Below are positions 1 through 4,446 of a DNA stretch of 6,889 bases, piece after piece (position 1 is the stretch's first letter; every line of letters starts with the position of its first letter). This DNA is from Thermoflexales bacterium (GTDB lineage: Bacteria; Chloroflexota; Anaerolineae; B4-G1). Under the pieces are notes generated by a model. The model saw nothing but the letters and a program-made list of their open reading frames with translations, did no database searches and was not told the DNA's origin. The stretch is taken from the NCBI GenBank assembly GCA_007118795.1, contig SKQX01000190.1, positions 1 through 6,889 on the forward strand, read 5' to 3'. The translations under genes were made by a program, and so were the position numbers.

Positions 1-192
1 GATTGGTACGGCAGCTACCCCTCCGGGCGACAGGTCAACCCGACGGGCCCTTCGTCCGGGGAGCATCGGGTGCTCCGTGGTGGCTCGTGGTTCGACGGCC
101 CGTACGACACGCGCAGTGCCAATCGCGTCGGCTACGTCCCGCTCGTCGCCTGGAACGGCGGGGGGTTCCGTTGCGCCCGGGATTCTCCATGA
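1..192 (+). CDS. FGE-sulfatase (SUMF1/formylglycine-generating enzyme fold) domain protein, C-terminal 63 residues, 5' end cut by the window edge
   Basis: Reading from base 1 in frame 1 gives an uninterrupted 63-codon run ending in TGA at 190-192. It shows the hallmark end of the FGE-sulfatase fold: R-V-L-R-G-G-S-W, then R-S-A-N-R about a dozen residues on, then G-G-F-R-C-A-R next to the C-terminus. Proteins with this fold include true formylglycine-generating enzymes and many proteins of other or unknown function (C-type-lectin-like fold, often fused to kinase or other domains). The paired active-site cysteines that true FGEs carry between the R-G-G-S block and the G-F-R-C block are absent here, as that stretch has no Cys. 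Sulfatase activation is therefore unlikely. The start and any N-terminal domains lie outside the window. No ATG is needed in this frame, so a start-codon-based ORF search misses it. It is the only plus-strand gene I support. Confidence 0.88.
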   Translation, partial: DWYGSYPSGRQVNPTGPSSGEHRVLRGGSWFDGPYDTRSANRVGYVPLVAWNGGGFRCARDSP

Positions 193-523
193 GCTACCAG
201 TCCTCGGCTTGCTAGAGCTCACGTTATCGGAACCCCGAATGGTGGGAATGGACAGCCCCGAGCAGCGAGGAGGCCCTTGCGGGCATCGTGAGCTCCGGTG
301 GCTCTGGGTCACAGGTACTCATTCGCCAGGCCTTGTTCGGCGGCTCGGTTGGAGATGGACCGCCGGTGAGCGGGCAAGTTGATTACACTCTGCGTGCCAG
401 CGGCTGGGCCATCCGGCCAATGACCGCCCCATAGTCCTCCTGGCATAGACCCACAGACTGGCCGTGTGATCGTCTTGGAGGGCACAGCGACCCCCAGCCT
501 GTTGTCGCTTGCTGAGCGCTGTT

Positions 524-537
524 CGATACCGGTATCG
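524..537. repeat. 14-bp perfect palindrome
   Basis: The sequence CGATACCGGTATCG is its own reverse complement, with no spacer. It lies in non-coding DNA far from any supported start codon, so an operator role is only a possibility. Confidence 0.45.
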
Positions 538-787
538 CCGGCTTCATCGACGATGGGACGGATAGATCTGATGCGAGCCACGGGGAGCCTTTGTCTGCGG
601 CGGAGGGACTGGCGGCCGGAGTCGGAGGACGGCTGTGGATGCAGGGCCGGAATCAGAGAAGGCAGAAGCGGACGAGCCGTGCGGCTTTCGGGGGTCCTGA
701 TGGGTACAGGATGTGCCACGCTGTAGCGTCCGCCGGAAGTATGAACCGCACCGGGGACCACACGGCCATTAAAGCGGCACCGCTCAA

Positions 788-815
788 CAGCCCCCGGCCA
801 CCTCGCGCGGGGCTG
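788..815. repeat. Inverted repeat downstream of the divergent TatA-like gene
   Basis: CAGCCCC (788-794) pairs with GGGGCTG (809-815) across a 14-nt loop, about 60 nt beyond the stop of the minus-strand gene that ends at 876. It could form a hairpin at the 3' end of that transcript, but no T-run follows on the minus strand. It is not a typical intrinsic terminator. Confidence 0.3.
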
Positions 816-875
816 CTCCTAAGCCGTCAACTTCCGACTCACGTCAGCCTCCGACGCAATGCAAGGCATCTATTT

Positions 876-1124
876 CTAGCCCGCCCTGGTGAGCTCGCGC
901 AGGAGGTCGCAGACCCGTCTGGAGATGCGGCCCAGTCCGCGGCCGATCTCGACCCCACGCTTCGGGGCAGTCATCGCCCCGGTACACTTACGGGAGAGGT
1001 CCCCAACCTGCGTGGGGATGCGGCCCACCTTGCGGGCAAGCCCGAGCGTGCGCCCCGGACCCGTCACCAGGATGATGGTGAGCACGATGACAAGGAGCTG
1101 CCCGAGCCCGACGTTTCTTATCAT
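876..1124 (-). CDS. Divergent TatA/TatE-family twin-arginine translocase-like protein
   Basis: An 82-residue protein begins with a short polar lead, a Gln at residue 9 and one hydrophobic segment (about residues 7-21). A hinge-like G-P-G-R and a basic amphipathic stretch L-G-L-A-R-K-V-G-R (27-35) follow. This is the TatA/B/E layout: an N-terminal membrane helix, a hinge, then an amphipathic helix on the cytoplasmic face. TatA proteins form the pore-like assembly that exports folded proteins with a twin-arginine signal. The polar residue near position 8-9 fits the family. The Phe of the usual Phe-Gly hinge is replaced by Thr (T21-G22), and the C-terminal half is Arg-rich and not acidic. ATG at 1124 is preceded by a modest purine-rich AGGGGTGG. 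A second, more typical TatA gene lies 375 bp upstream on the same strand, and no TatC is in the window. It could be a specialised paralogue or a decaying copy. Confidence 0.6.
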   Translation of the reverse strand: MIRNVGLGQLLVIVLTIILVTGPGRTLGLARKVGRIPTQVGDLSRKCTGAMTAPKRGVEIGRGLGRISRRVCDLLRELTRAG

Positions 1125-1499
1125 CTACGACCCACCCCTGAATGGCCTGAACTGCTCTGGCAACCATATGCTTGCCCTGGACCGGGCTGCAGCCGACATT
1201 GTTGACGAAGCTAGGCGCCCCCCCGGTGCTAGACGATCCGGCGAGACCGACAGCCTGATGGATGACAACTCTGATGGCAGCTGTCGACGACGAACTCGCG
1301 GACTGTTCTGCACCGGAGACTGAGGTCGATGATGGCGCTCGGACCGGGTGGCCACACAGCGCACGTTGGCGGACCAAACACCCGCTACGTCACGATGCGC
1401 AAGACTCTTCGTCGCGGCCCGTGTCGACTGACCGTTTCTACCAGACGTCGAGGAGACACCCCGCAGAGCAGCGGTCAAGCTGCTGCCTCATCCGTCGGG
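1125..1499. other. Gene-free spacer between the two TatA-like genes
   Basis: The frames open here in both directions (for example 1125-1478 minus, 1262-1672 plus) show no family signature and no ribosome-binding site. A small inverted repeat, AGCAGC / GCTGCT at 1467-1484 with a 6-nt loop, sits just after the stop of the upstream TatA gene. It could be a weak 3' hairpin but has no T-run. I found no convincing promoter for the downstream TatA-like gene in this spacer. Confidence 0.5.
1467..1484. repeat. Short inverted repeat after the canonical TatA gene
   Basis: AGCAGC and GCTGCT flank a 6-nt loop, 16 nt beyond the minus-strand stop codon at 1500-1502. The stem is short and no T-run follows, so termination is doubtful. 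Confidence 0.25.
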
Positions 1500-1706
1500 C
1501 TATGCCTCCGCTTCAGGGCCCTCGCTCTCGACACTCTCACGCGTCTCTGCTGCAGCATCGGTGCCCTCGCCCTCGATGCCCTCCCGGAACCCACGGACCC
1601 CCTCGCCCAGCTCACGGCCCAATTTCCCGACGCGGTCCACACCGAATACGAGCAACACAATCACCAGGATGAGCAACAGCTCCATCGCACCCAGTTGTCC
1701 CAACAT
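1500..1706 (-). CDS. tatA: TatA/TatE-family twin-arginine translocase subunit
   Basis: A 68-residue protein of classic TatA form. Residues 1-8 are a short extracytoplasmic tip and Glu9 is the conserved polar residue at the helix start. Residues 10-20 are a very hydrophobic Leu/Ile/Val helix, and F21-G22 is the Phe-Gly hinge. Residues 25-45 form an amphipathic helix (K-L-G-R-E-L-G-E-G, then G-F-R-E-G), and the tail is acidic and Glu/Ala-rich. It would work with TatC to move folded proteins with twin-arginine signals across the cytoplasmic membrane. The ATG at 1706 is chosen because AGGAGGGAG lies 3-11 bases before it. The longer frame starting at 1754 would add 16 polar residues before the membrane helix, which is not TatA-like. 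A plausible minus-strand promoter lies at 1876-1904, about 160 nt upstream. A divergent TatA-like gene follows downstream. TatC is not in the window. Confidence 0.88.
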   Translation of the reverse strand: MLGQLGAMELLLILVIVLLVFGVDRVGKLGRELGEGVRGFREGIEGEGTDAAAETRESVESEGPEAEA

Positions 1707-1789
1707 CGACTCCCTCCTGCTCCGATCTGGCTGGTACGGCTGGCCGGTTCTCACCCCTGCGCCAACCGCTTCTCATTGGCCCTCTGACC

Positions 1790-1808
1790 GGGTCCCCCCA
1801 CCGGACCC
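1790..1808. repeat. Hairpin in the predicted tatA leader
   Basis: GGGTCC (1790-1795) and GGACCC (1803-1808) are perfect complements around a 7-nt loop. It lies about 85-100 nt before the tatA start on the minus strand, in a very G-rich leader. A role in translation control is possible but not shown. Confidence 0.3.
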
Positions 1809-1875
1809 CCAATCACCCCCGTTAAGGTTGAGACAGCCCGGCCTCACACCCGATCTATGGAGCCTCTTCCACCAT

Positions 1876-1904
1876 ATCCTAACAGGACTGCGCCACCTCG
1901 TCAA
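1876..1904 (-). promoter_or_regulatory. Sigma70-type promoter with extended -10, reading toward tatA
   Basis: On the minus strand, TTGACG (1904-1899, five of six matches to TTGACA) is followed after exactly 17 bp by TAGGAT (1881-1876, four of six matches to TATAAT). A TG pair one base before the -10 hexamer makes an extended -10. Transcription would start near 1869 and give a leader of about 160 nt before the tatA ATG at 1706. The -10 match is only moderate, but the spacing, extended -10 and direction support it. Confidence 0.45.
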
Positions 1905-1973
1905 ATCGCGTCCGTGCGGAGTCCGGGACACCCTGGACGCTTCATGGATCTCGATTCTGAGGGGCACCGCTCA

Positions 1974-2012
1974 CGAGGGGCAGGGCTCGCCTAAAAGAGA
2001 CCTTGCCCCTCG
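1974..2012. repeat. 12-bp near-perfect inverted repeat
   Basis: CGAGGGGCAGGG (1974-1985) and CCTTGCCCCTCG (2001-2012) pair over 12 bp around a 15-nt loop. The single non-Watson-Crick pair is a G:U wobble if read as plus-strand RNA and a mismatch if read as minus-strand RNA. No T-run flanks it on either side. It lies between the haem membrane protein gene and tatA. It might be a 3' structure of the upstream minus-strand transcript, an RNA element or a protein site. Confidence 0.4.
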
Positions 2013-2138
2013 CCGGCTGGCATGAGCGAGGCAGCCAAAGGGGGAGGGCGGCGTCATCCTCGCTCACACCCGTCGCCTACCGTTCCGTCGCATCCACCCG
2101 GCCCTGTCGGGGGGCGTCGCCAGCGATCACACCAGGCC

Positions 2139-2157
2139 TCCGGGGTCGAGCCCCGGA
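2139..2157. repeat. Perfect 7-bp hairpin
   Basis: TCCGGGG (2139-2145) and CCCCGGA (2151-2157) flank TCGAG. It resembles a tRNA T-arm at first sight, but the loop is five bases instead of seven and no acceptor or anticodon arm is present. It lies about 175 nt beyond the stop of the haem protein gene and has no T-run. Confidence 0.3.
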
Positions 2158-2331
2158 CACCGCTGGATAGACTCGCCCGCGTCGAGAAGCCAGACCTTAG
2201 GCCTCGTCCCCACCAACCAGCGCCGGCATGTCCCCCGCACGCGACGAACTCCCAGCCACCCTGCCGTCCGCCCCTCCTCGGGACAGGAATGGTCGCCACC
2301 GCAAGTACAACTTCTGCAGCATCCTATCTTC

Positions 2332-2982
2332 TCACAACCCGGCAGGATACTCCCCCGTTTCCCGATAGTGAGCCACTATCTTCACAAATGCTGTCACATG
2401 GAGGAGAACGACCACCAGGATCGTGAGCAGGTAGACCCAGTGGATCGGATCCGTTGACGGGAAACCAACGTCGTCAAGAGGTCTCAGATAGGCTCGATCG
2501 TAGAGGTGCACGGCGGCCAACCAGAAGATCACATACGTACCGTGGCTCTGATGCCATTTCCAGGCGTCAGGACCCATGAGCTTGAGGGCTGGAGTATTCG
2601 ACGTGCAGGCCAGCACGATGGCGATGATGGTTGCCACAACGGCACCGAAGGCCCAGGGACTCATGTCCACCAGGTACCCGATAACGTCCCAGTCTCTGGC
2701 GCCGAAGACGAAGAGGACGTGAAGGACTGACCAGACAGCGAACCAGATCCCCAGTTCCGCCCTCCAGTTTACGGGAAAGGGCCCCTTGGTCCACTTCCTG
2801 ATAGACGGCCATATCCTAATGCTGGGACCGATGATCATCACCAGGAACAACAAGAAGTAAGAAACGGCTGCGACCACGCGCTGGATGTCATATCCCACCG
2901 CCCATAGAAGGAAGGCGACCGCGATGCTTCCTATCGCTACGACCAGATGACGACTGAATTCGTTGGTTGTGTCCATTTTCAT
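2332..2982 (-). CDS. Ferric-reductase-like / MsrQ-like haem-binding integral membrane protein
   Basis: A 216-residue protein with about six membrane helices (roughly residues 13-31, 36-56, 76-95, 109-126, 148-161 and 180-200). Its pattern is that of the ferric reductase-like transmembrane domain. The third helix carries E-L-G-I-W ... L-H (His88). A W-K-W-H-Q-S-H-G block (His144, His147) leads into the fifth helix with His159, and the last helix has His195. In this family, His pairs across two helices hold b-type haems that pass electrons through the membrane. MsrQ does this for the periplasmic methionine sulfoxide reductase MsrP. The length (about 200-220) and absence of a C-terminal FAD/NAD domain match MsrQ/YedZ rather than full ferric reductases or NOX. 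No msrP is in the window, so the redox partner is unknown. ATG at 2982 has GGGAGGT eight bases upstream. The last codons contain a small perfect stem (2364-2380). The lipoprotein gene lies 400 bp upstream on the same strand. Confidence 0.8.
   Translation of the reverse strand: MKMDTTNEFSRHLVVAIGSIAVAFLLWAVGYDIQRVVAAVSYFLLFLVMIIGPSIRIWPSIRKWTKGPFPVNWRAELGIWFAVWSVLHVLFVFGARDWDVIGYLVDMSPWAFGAVVATIIAIVLACTSNTPALKLMGPDAWKWHQSHGTYVIFWLAAVHLYDRAYLRPLDDVGFPSTDPIHWVYLLTILVVVLLHVTAFVKIVAHYRETGEYPAGL
2364..2380. repeat. Small perfect hairpin inside the 3' end of the haem protein gene
   Basis: GATAGTG (2364-2370) and CACTATC (2374-2380) are exact complements around three bases, within codons for K-I-V-A-H-Y-R. 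It may be coincidence of codon choice. A short tight stem near a stop codon could also affect mRNA 3' stability. Confidence 0.3.
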
Positions 2983-3382
2983 GTTCGTACCTCCCGAAAG
3001 TGTATAGGAATCAACTCACACCGCTGAGACGCGGTGTGCGACAGTGTCGGGCAAGAAACTACCATCCGCTTCGAAACCCTTTCCCCTGTGTGACCTGCTT
3101 GCTTCCTCGATCGTATTCGGCTGCGCCGTGCTCCTCAGATCCGAGCGCCGGCCCGCTTCGCCCCGCCCCCGGACCGGCCGGACACGTTTCCGTGCTGGCG
3201 GTCCCAACGGCCAGGCCCCCGGGATCCGATGCGACAGCGACCGACTTCTTACTCCTGCGACTCCCGTGTCTGGCGATCGCGACGTAATCGACCGGGTAAC
3301 CGACGATGCGAGCCATTCCGAGGGCGAGGTGTCCCGTCCCCACCCTCGGAGCAGACCTCGGGGCGCCCCAGAACCGGTCAGT
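2983..3382. other. Gene-free spacer between the lipoprotein gene and the haem membrane protein gene
   Basis: Frames here (for example 3059-3343 minus) lack recognisable motifs and ribosome-binding sites, and overlap other equally open frames. The part next to the downstream gene holds two adjoining dyads (3017-3049) and a possible -10 hexamer (TATACA, minus strand, 3006-3001). The haem protein gene may therefore have its own promoter. The rest shows nothing I can name. Confidence 0.5.
3017..3049. promoter_or_regulatory. Two adjoining dyads upstream of the haem protein gene (possible operator)
   Basis: CACACCGC (3017-3024) and GCGGTGTG (3031-3038) form a perfect 8-bp inverted repeat around six bases. 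Directly next to it, CGACA-G-TGTCG (3039-3049) is a second perfect dyad. Together they end about 35 bp before the ATG at 2982, just upstream of TATACA (3006-3001, minus strand), a possible -10 box. No good -35 hexamer sits 17 bp before it, so either an activator is needed or this is a leader-RNA structure. Confidence 0.35.
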
Positions 3383-3733
3383 TCAATCCTCGATCCGGAC
3401 CTCTTCACCGAAGTCGTCAGTGCGCACGACGTATTCCTCCCCCTCGGCAAGTATCGTCACCTGCCAGCCGGGTGTGATCACCTGTGCGCATACCTCATCG
3501 GGCTCACCCAGCCCCAGACACGCATCCGGCCATTCGCTCCGCTCGACATCCACCGCCTCCATGTCCTCCACGGCGATGCCGGTCTCGTCGCTCACTGCCA
3601 TCAGGGCAGCCTCCTCGACCTCAGGCAGCGGGGTCGGGTCTTGCGGCACCAATTGCTCGCACGCAGTCAACACCAGTACCAACCCCATCACCATAGCGGC
3701 CGCAACGAGCATCTTCCTCTTACGTCGATCCAT
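3383..3733 (-). CDS. Small secreted lipoprotein with a W-P-D-A-C-L-G / C-A-Q-V-I-T-P-G domain
   Basis: A 116-residue protein. It has a basic start M-D-R-R-K-R-K, a hydrophobic h-region (about 8-22) and a lipobox L-T-A-C with Cys25 as the lipidation site. Signal peptidase II processing is expected to leave a 92-residue mature protein on the outer face of the membrane. After a Pro/Glu-rich acidic linker, residues 67-109 form a compact domain: E-W-P-D-A-C (Cys72), L-G-L-G-E-P, then V-C-A-Q-V-I-T-P-G (Cys82), and Y-V-V-R-T-D-D-F-G. I recall similar blocks in small or repeated secreted domains of Chloroflexota. Their function is not known to me. Cys72 and Cys82 could form a disulfide. The ATG at 3733 is preferred because GGGAGGT lies eight bases before it. 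A frame extension to 3757 would add eight residues ahead of the basic region. The haem protein gene follows on the same strand with a near-identical ribosome-binding site (GGGAGGTAC in both). Confidence 0.78.
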   Translation of the reverse strand: MDRRKRKMLVAAAMVMGLVLVLTACEQLVPQDPTPLPEVEEAALMAVSDETGIAVEDMEAVDVERSEWPDACLGLGEPDEVCAQVITPGWQVTILAEGEEYVVRTDDFGEEVRIED

Positions 3734-3753
3734 CGTCTGTACCTCCCATTGCC

Positions 3754-3816
3754 TCATCTACAAACCCGATCTGCGCTCCCGCAGGAACTCTCTTTCGCCA
3801 TCGCTCGTGTCTTCAT
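3754..3816 (-). CDS. Possible 20-residue leader ORF ahead of the lipoprotein gene
   Basis: ATG at 3816 opens a 20-codon frame (starts M-K-T-R-A-M-A-K, two Cys near the end) that stops with TGA at 3756-3754. The stop overlaps, as ATGA, the outermost ATG (3757) of the lipoprotein frame. A strong anti-SD complement, GGAGGTGAT, overlaps the start codon, which is closer than ideal. It could be a leader peptide coupling translation to the lipoprotein gene, or the SD-like run may be chance. No known peptide is recognised. Confidence 0.2.
   Translation of the reverse strand: MKTRAMAKESSCGSADRVCR
3771..3784. repeat. Short hairpin in the lipoprotein leader
   Basis: CTGCG and CGCAG enclose four bases, about 40-50 nt before the lipoprotein start and inside the possible leader ORF. 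A short stem here could affect access to the downstream ribosome-binding site. Evidence is structural only. Confidence 0.25.
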
Positions 3817-3873
3817 CACCTCCCCCAACTGATCATCACCCTCAGACCCAACCGGTTGTTGTCGCGCAGATGC

Positions 3874-3993
3874 CTAAGCTAGGAGTTTCATCTGCATGGC
3901 GCACATCGGGCCGTAGAAAGAATCCGGGCTGACCTGATGGGACAAGCATTGCGCACGGAACAGAATTCGCTGCGCGTTGCGACATCCTTGCAT
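3874..3993 (-). CDS. Possible 39-residue Cys-containing small protein
   Basis: ATG at 3993 is preceded by a run of eight G seven bases upstream, which could serve as a weak ribosome-binding site. The frame encodes 39 residues with three Cys (C4, C16, C31), several Met and Gln, no signal peptide and no membrane helix, and stops with TAG at 3876-3874. It would be the first ORF of the transcript predicted from the promoter at 4040-4068. The frame stays open upstream to an ATG at 4077, but that lies before the promoter. I do not recognise the sequence, and a non-coding leader is an equal possibility. Confidence 0.25.
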   Translation of the reverse strand: MQGCRNAQRILFRAQCLSHQVSPDSFYGPMCAMQMKLLA

Positions 3994-4011
3994 GGCTGAG
4001 CCCCCCCCTGC

Positions 4012-4031
4012 ATGTAAGCGAAAATTTACAT
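4012..4031. promoter_or_regulatory. Dyad just downstream of the predicted transcription start (possible operator)
   Basis: ATGTAA (4012-4017) and TTACAT (4026-4031) are exact inverted repeats eight bases apart. Given the promoter at 4040-4068, this dyad would cover about +3 to +22 of the minus-strand transcript. A repressor bound there would block initiation or elongation. The half-site is not one I can assign to a known regulator family. Confidence 0.4.
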
Positions 4032-4039
4032 AAGGGCCA

Positions 4040-4068
4040 AATATACCATGGGTTGCCCGGGATGGCAA
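4040..4068 (-). promoter_or_regulatory. Strong sigma70-type promoter reading toward the lipoprotein gene
   Basis: On the minus strand, TTGCCA (4068-4063) and TATATT (4045-4040) each match five of six consensus bases and are separated by exactly 17 bp. The start would fall near 4033. This is the best promoter match in the window, in otherwise GC-rich DNA. It would transcribe through 3993-3754 into the lipoprotein gene at 3733, with a leader of about 300 nt. Confidence 0.6.
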
Positions 4069-4114
4069 ACAGTGCATAAAATGTCCTGAACGGCAGGAGG
4101 TGTTTCAGCACTGT

Positions 4115-4142
4115 CTCAGACCCTCCCGCGGGAGGGTCTGAG
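4115..4142. repeat. Perfect 28-bp palindrome
   Basis: The 14-base arm CTCAGACCCTCCCG is followed at once by its exact reverse complement CGGGAGGGTCTGAG. As RNA it would fold into a 12-bp GC-rich stem with a four-base loop, on either strand. Neither side has a T-run (minus-strand continuation ACAGTGCTG, plus-strand continuation GAATGCG). It is about 45 bp upstream of the -35 box at 4063-4068 and about 560 bp beyond the AOR stop. It could be a dimeric regulator site or a factor-dependent terminator. Confidence 0.75.
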
Positions 4143-4350
4143 GAATGCGACCAGCAAGTCGGCGTGAACGCGGCAAGGTGGCGAACGGATCGCGAAGCGG
4201 CCGCTGCTCCGTCGTCACGCCTCACCACATCGCTACCCGCACGCCCGCCATCGTTCTCCCAGTTTCATCAGCACTTGGCTCTGCTCCCCTCCGACTCCGT
4301 TCTCGACTCTATAGCATACCACACAGGAAGACCCGCAACCGATGGGCTGG

Positions 4351-4378
4351 ATTGGGATTGGGTTTGGGTTCGGTTGGG
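4351..4378 (+). repeat. Telomere-like TTGGG tandem repeat / putative G-quadruplex
   Basis: Five imperfect units in a row: ATTGGG, ATTGGG, TTTGGG, TTCGG, TTGGG. Four GGG tracts at 4354-4356, 4360-4362, 4366-4368 and 4376-4378 have loops of 3, 3 and 7 bases, which meets the usual G3-N1-7 quadruplex rule. It lies in non-coding DNA about 330 bp beyond the AOR stop, on the strand opposite to the flanking genes. Confidence 0.6.
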
Positions 4379-4434
4379 AGAAGATGGCACTGTGTTGGAG
4401 AGGTAAGGTGGTGGATACTTGGGCAGGAGTTTTC

Positions 4435-4446
4435 GCCGCCGGCGGC
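4435..4446. repeat. 12-bp perfect GC palindrome
   Basis: GCCGCC followed directly by GGCGGC in non-coding DNA about 260 bp beyond the AOR stop. On the minus strand the continuation is GAAAACTCC, so it is not an intrinsic terminator. Short GC palindromes are common in such DNA. Confidence 0.3.

Larger units (their letters stand above)
193..875. other. Gene-free stretch between the FGE-type gene and the divergent TatA-like gene
   Basis: The open frames here (for example 309-761 minus, 466-726 plus, 591-1205 plus) have no recognisable domain, no good ribosome-binding site, and an Arg/Pro/Ser-rich composition typical of chance frames in GC-rich DNA. The only structure I can support is a 14-bp perfect palindrome at 524-537 and a 7-bp inverted repeat at 788-815. 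Both genes end facing this stretch (plus gene stops at 192, minus gene stops at 876), so it is a convergent intergenic region and terminators would be expected. I see no hairpin followed by a T-run on either strand. Confidence 0.6.
1707..2331. other. Gene-free stretch upstream of tatA, with a promoter and several hairpins
   Basis: No open frame here shows a known domain or a good start. It holds the promoter candidate at 1876-1904, which reads toward tatA. It also holds inverted repeats at 1761-1780 (GCCAA / TTGGC), 1790-1808, 1974-2012 and 2139-2157. The first two fall inside the predicted 5' leader of the tatA transcript. I compared that leader with riboswitch classes I can recall by eye and recognised none. 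Confidence 0.5.

Noticed and set aside
309..761. Minus-strand frame of 150 codons
   Set aside because: No family signature, Arg/Ser/Pro-rich, competing open frames on the other strand and no ribosome-binding site.
2139..2157. tRNA T-arm-like stem
   Set aside because: Loop has five bases instead of seven and no other tRNA arms are present.
3059..3343. Minus-strand frame of 94 codons between the lipoprotein and haem protein genes
   Set aside because: It has a GTG start with no good ribosome-binding site, no recognisable domain and Gly/Ala/Pro-rich low-information sequence.
3044..3832. Plus-strand open frame of 262 codons
   Set aside because: It is antisense to the lipoprotein gene, low in hydrophobic pattern and without a ribosome-binding site or motif.
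4001..4008. Run of eight C as a possible phase-variable tract
   Set aside because: It lies in a predicted leader and not in a confident gene. It could be variable, but a single sequence cannot show this.
4014..4040. GTAAGCG run resembling the tip of an IS66-type insertion sequence end
   Set aside because: No transposase, no matching second end (CGCTTAC elsewhere) and no target duplication seen. Seven bases are too few, and the bases fit better as part of the dyad at the promoter.
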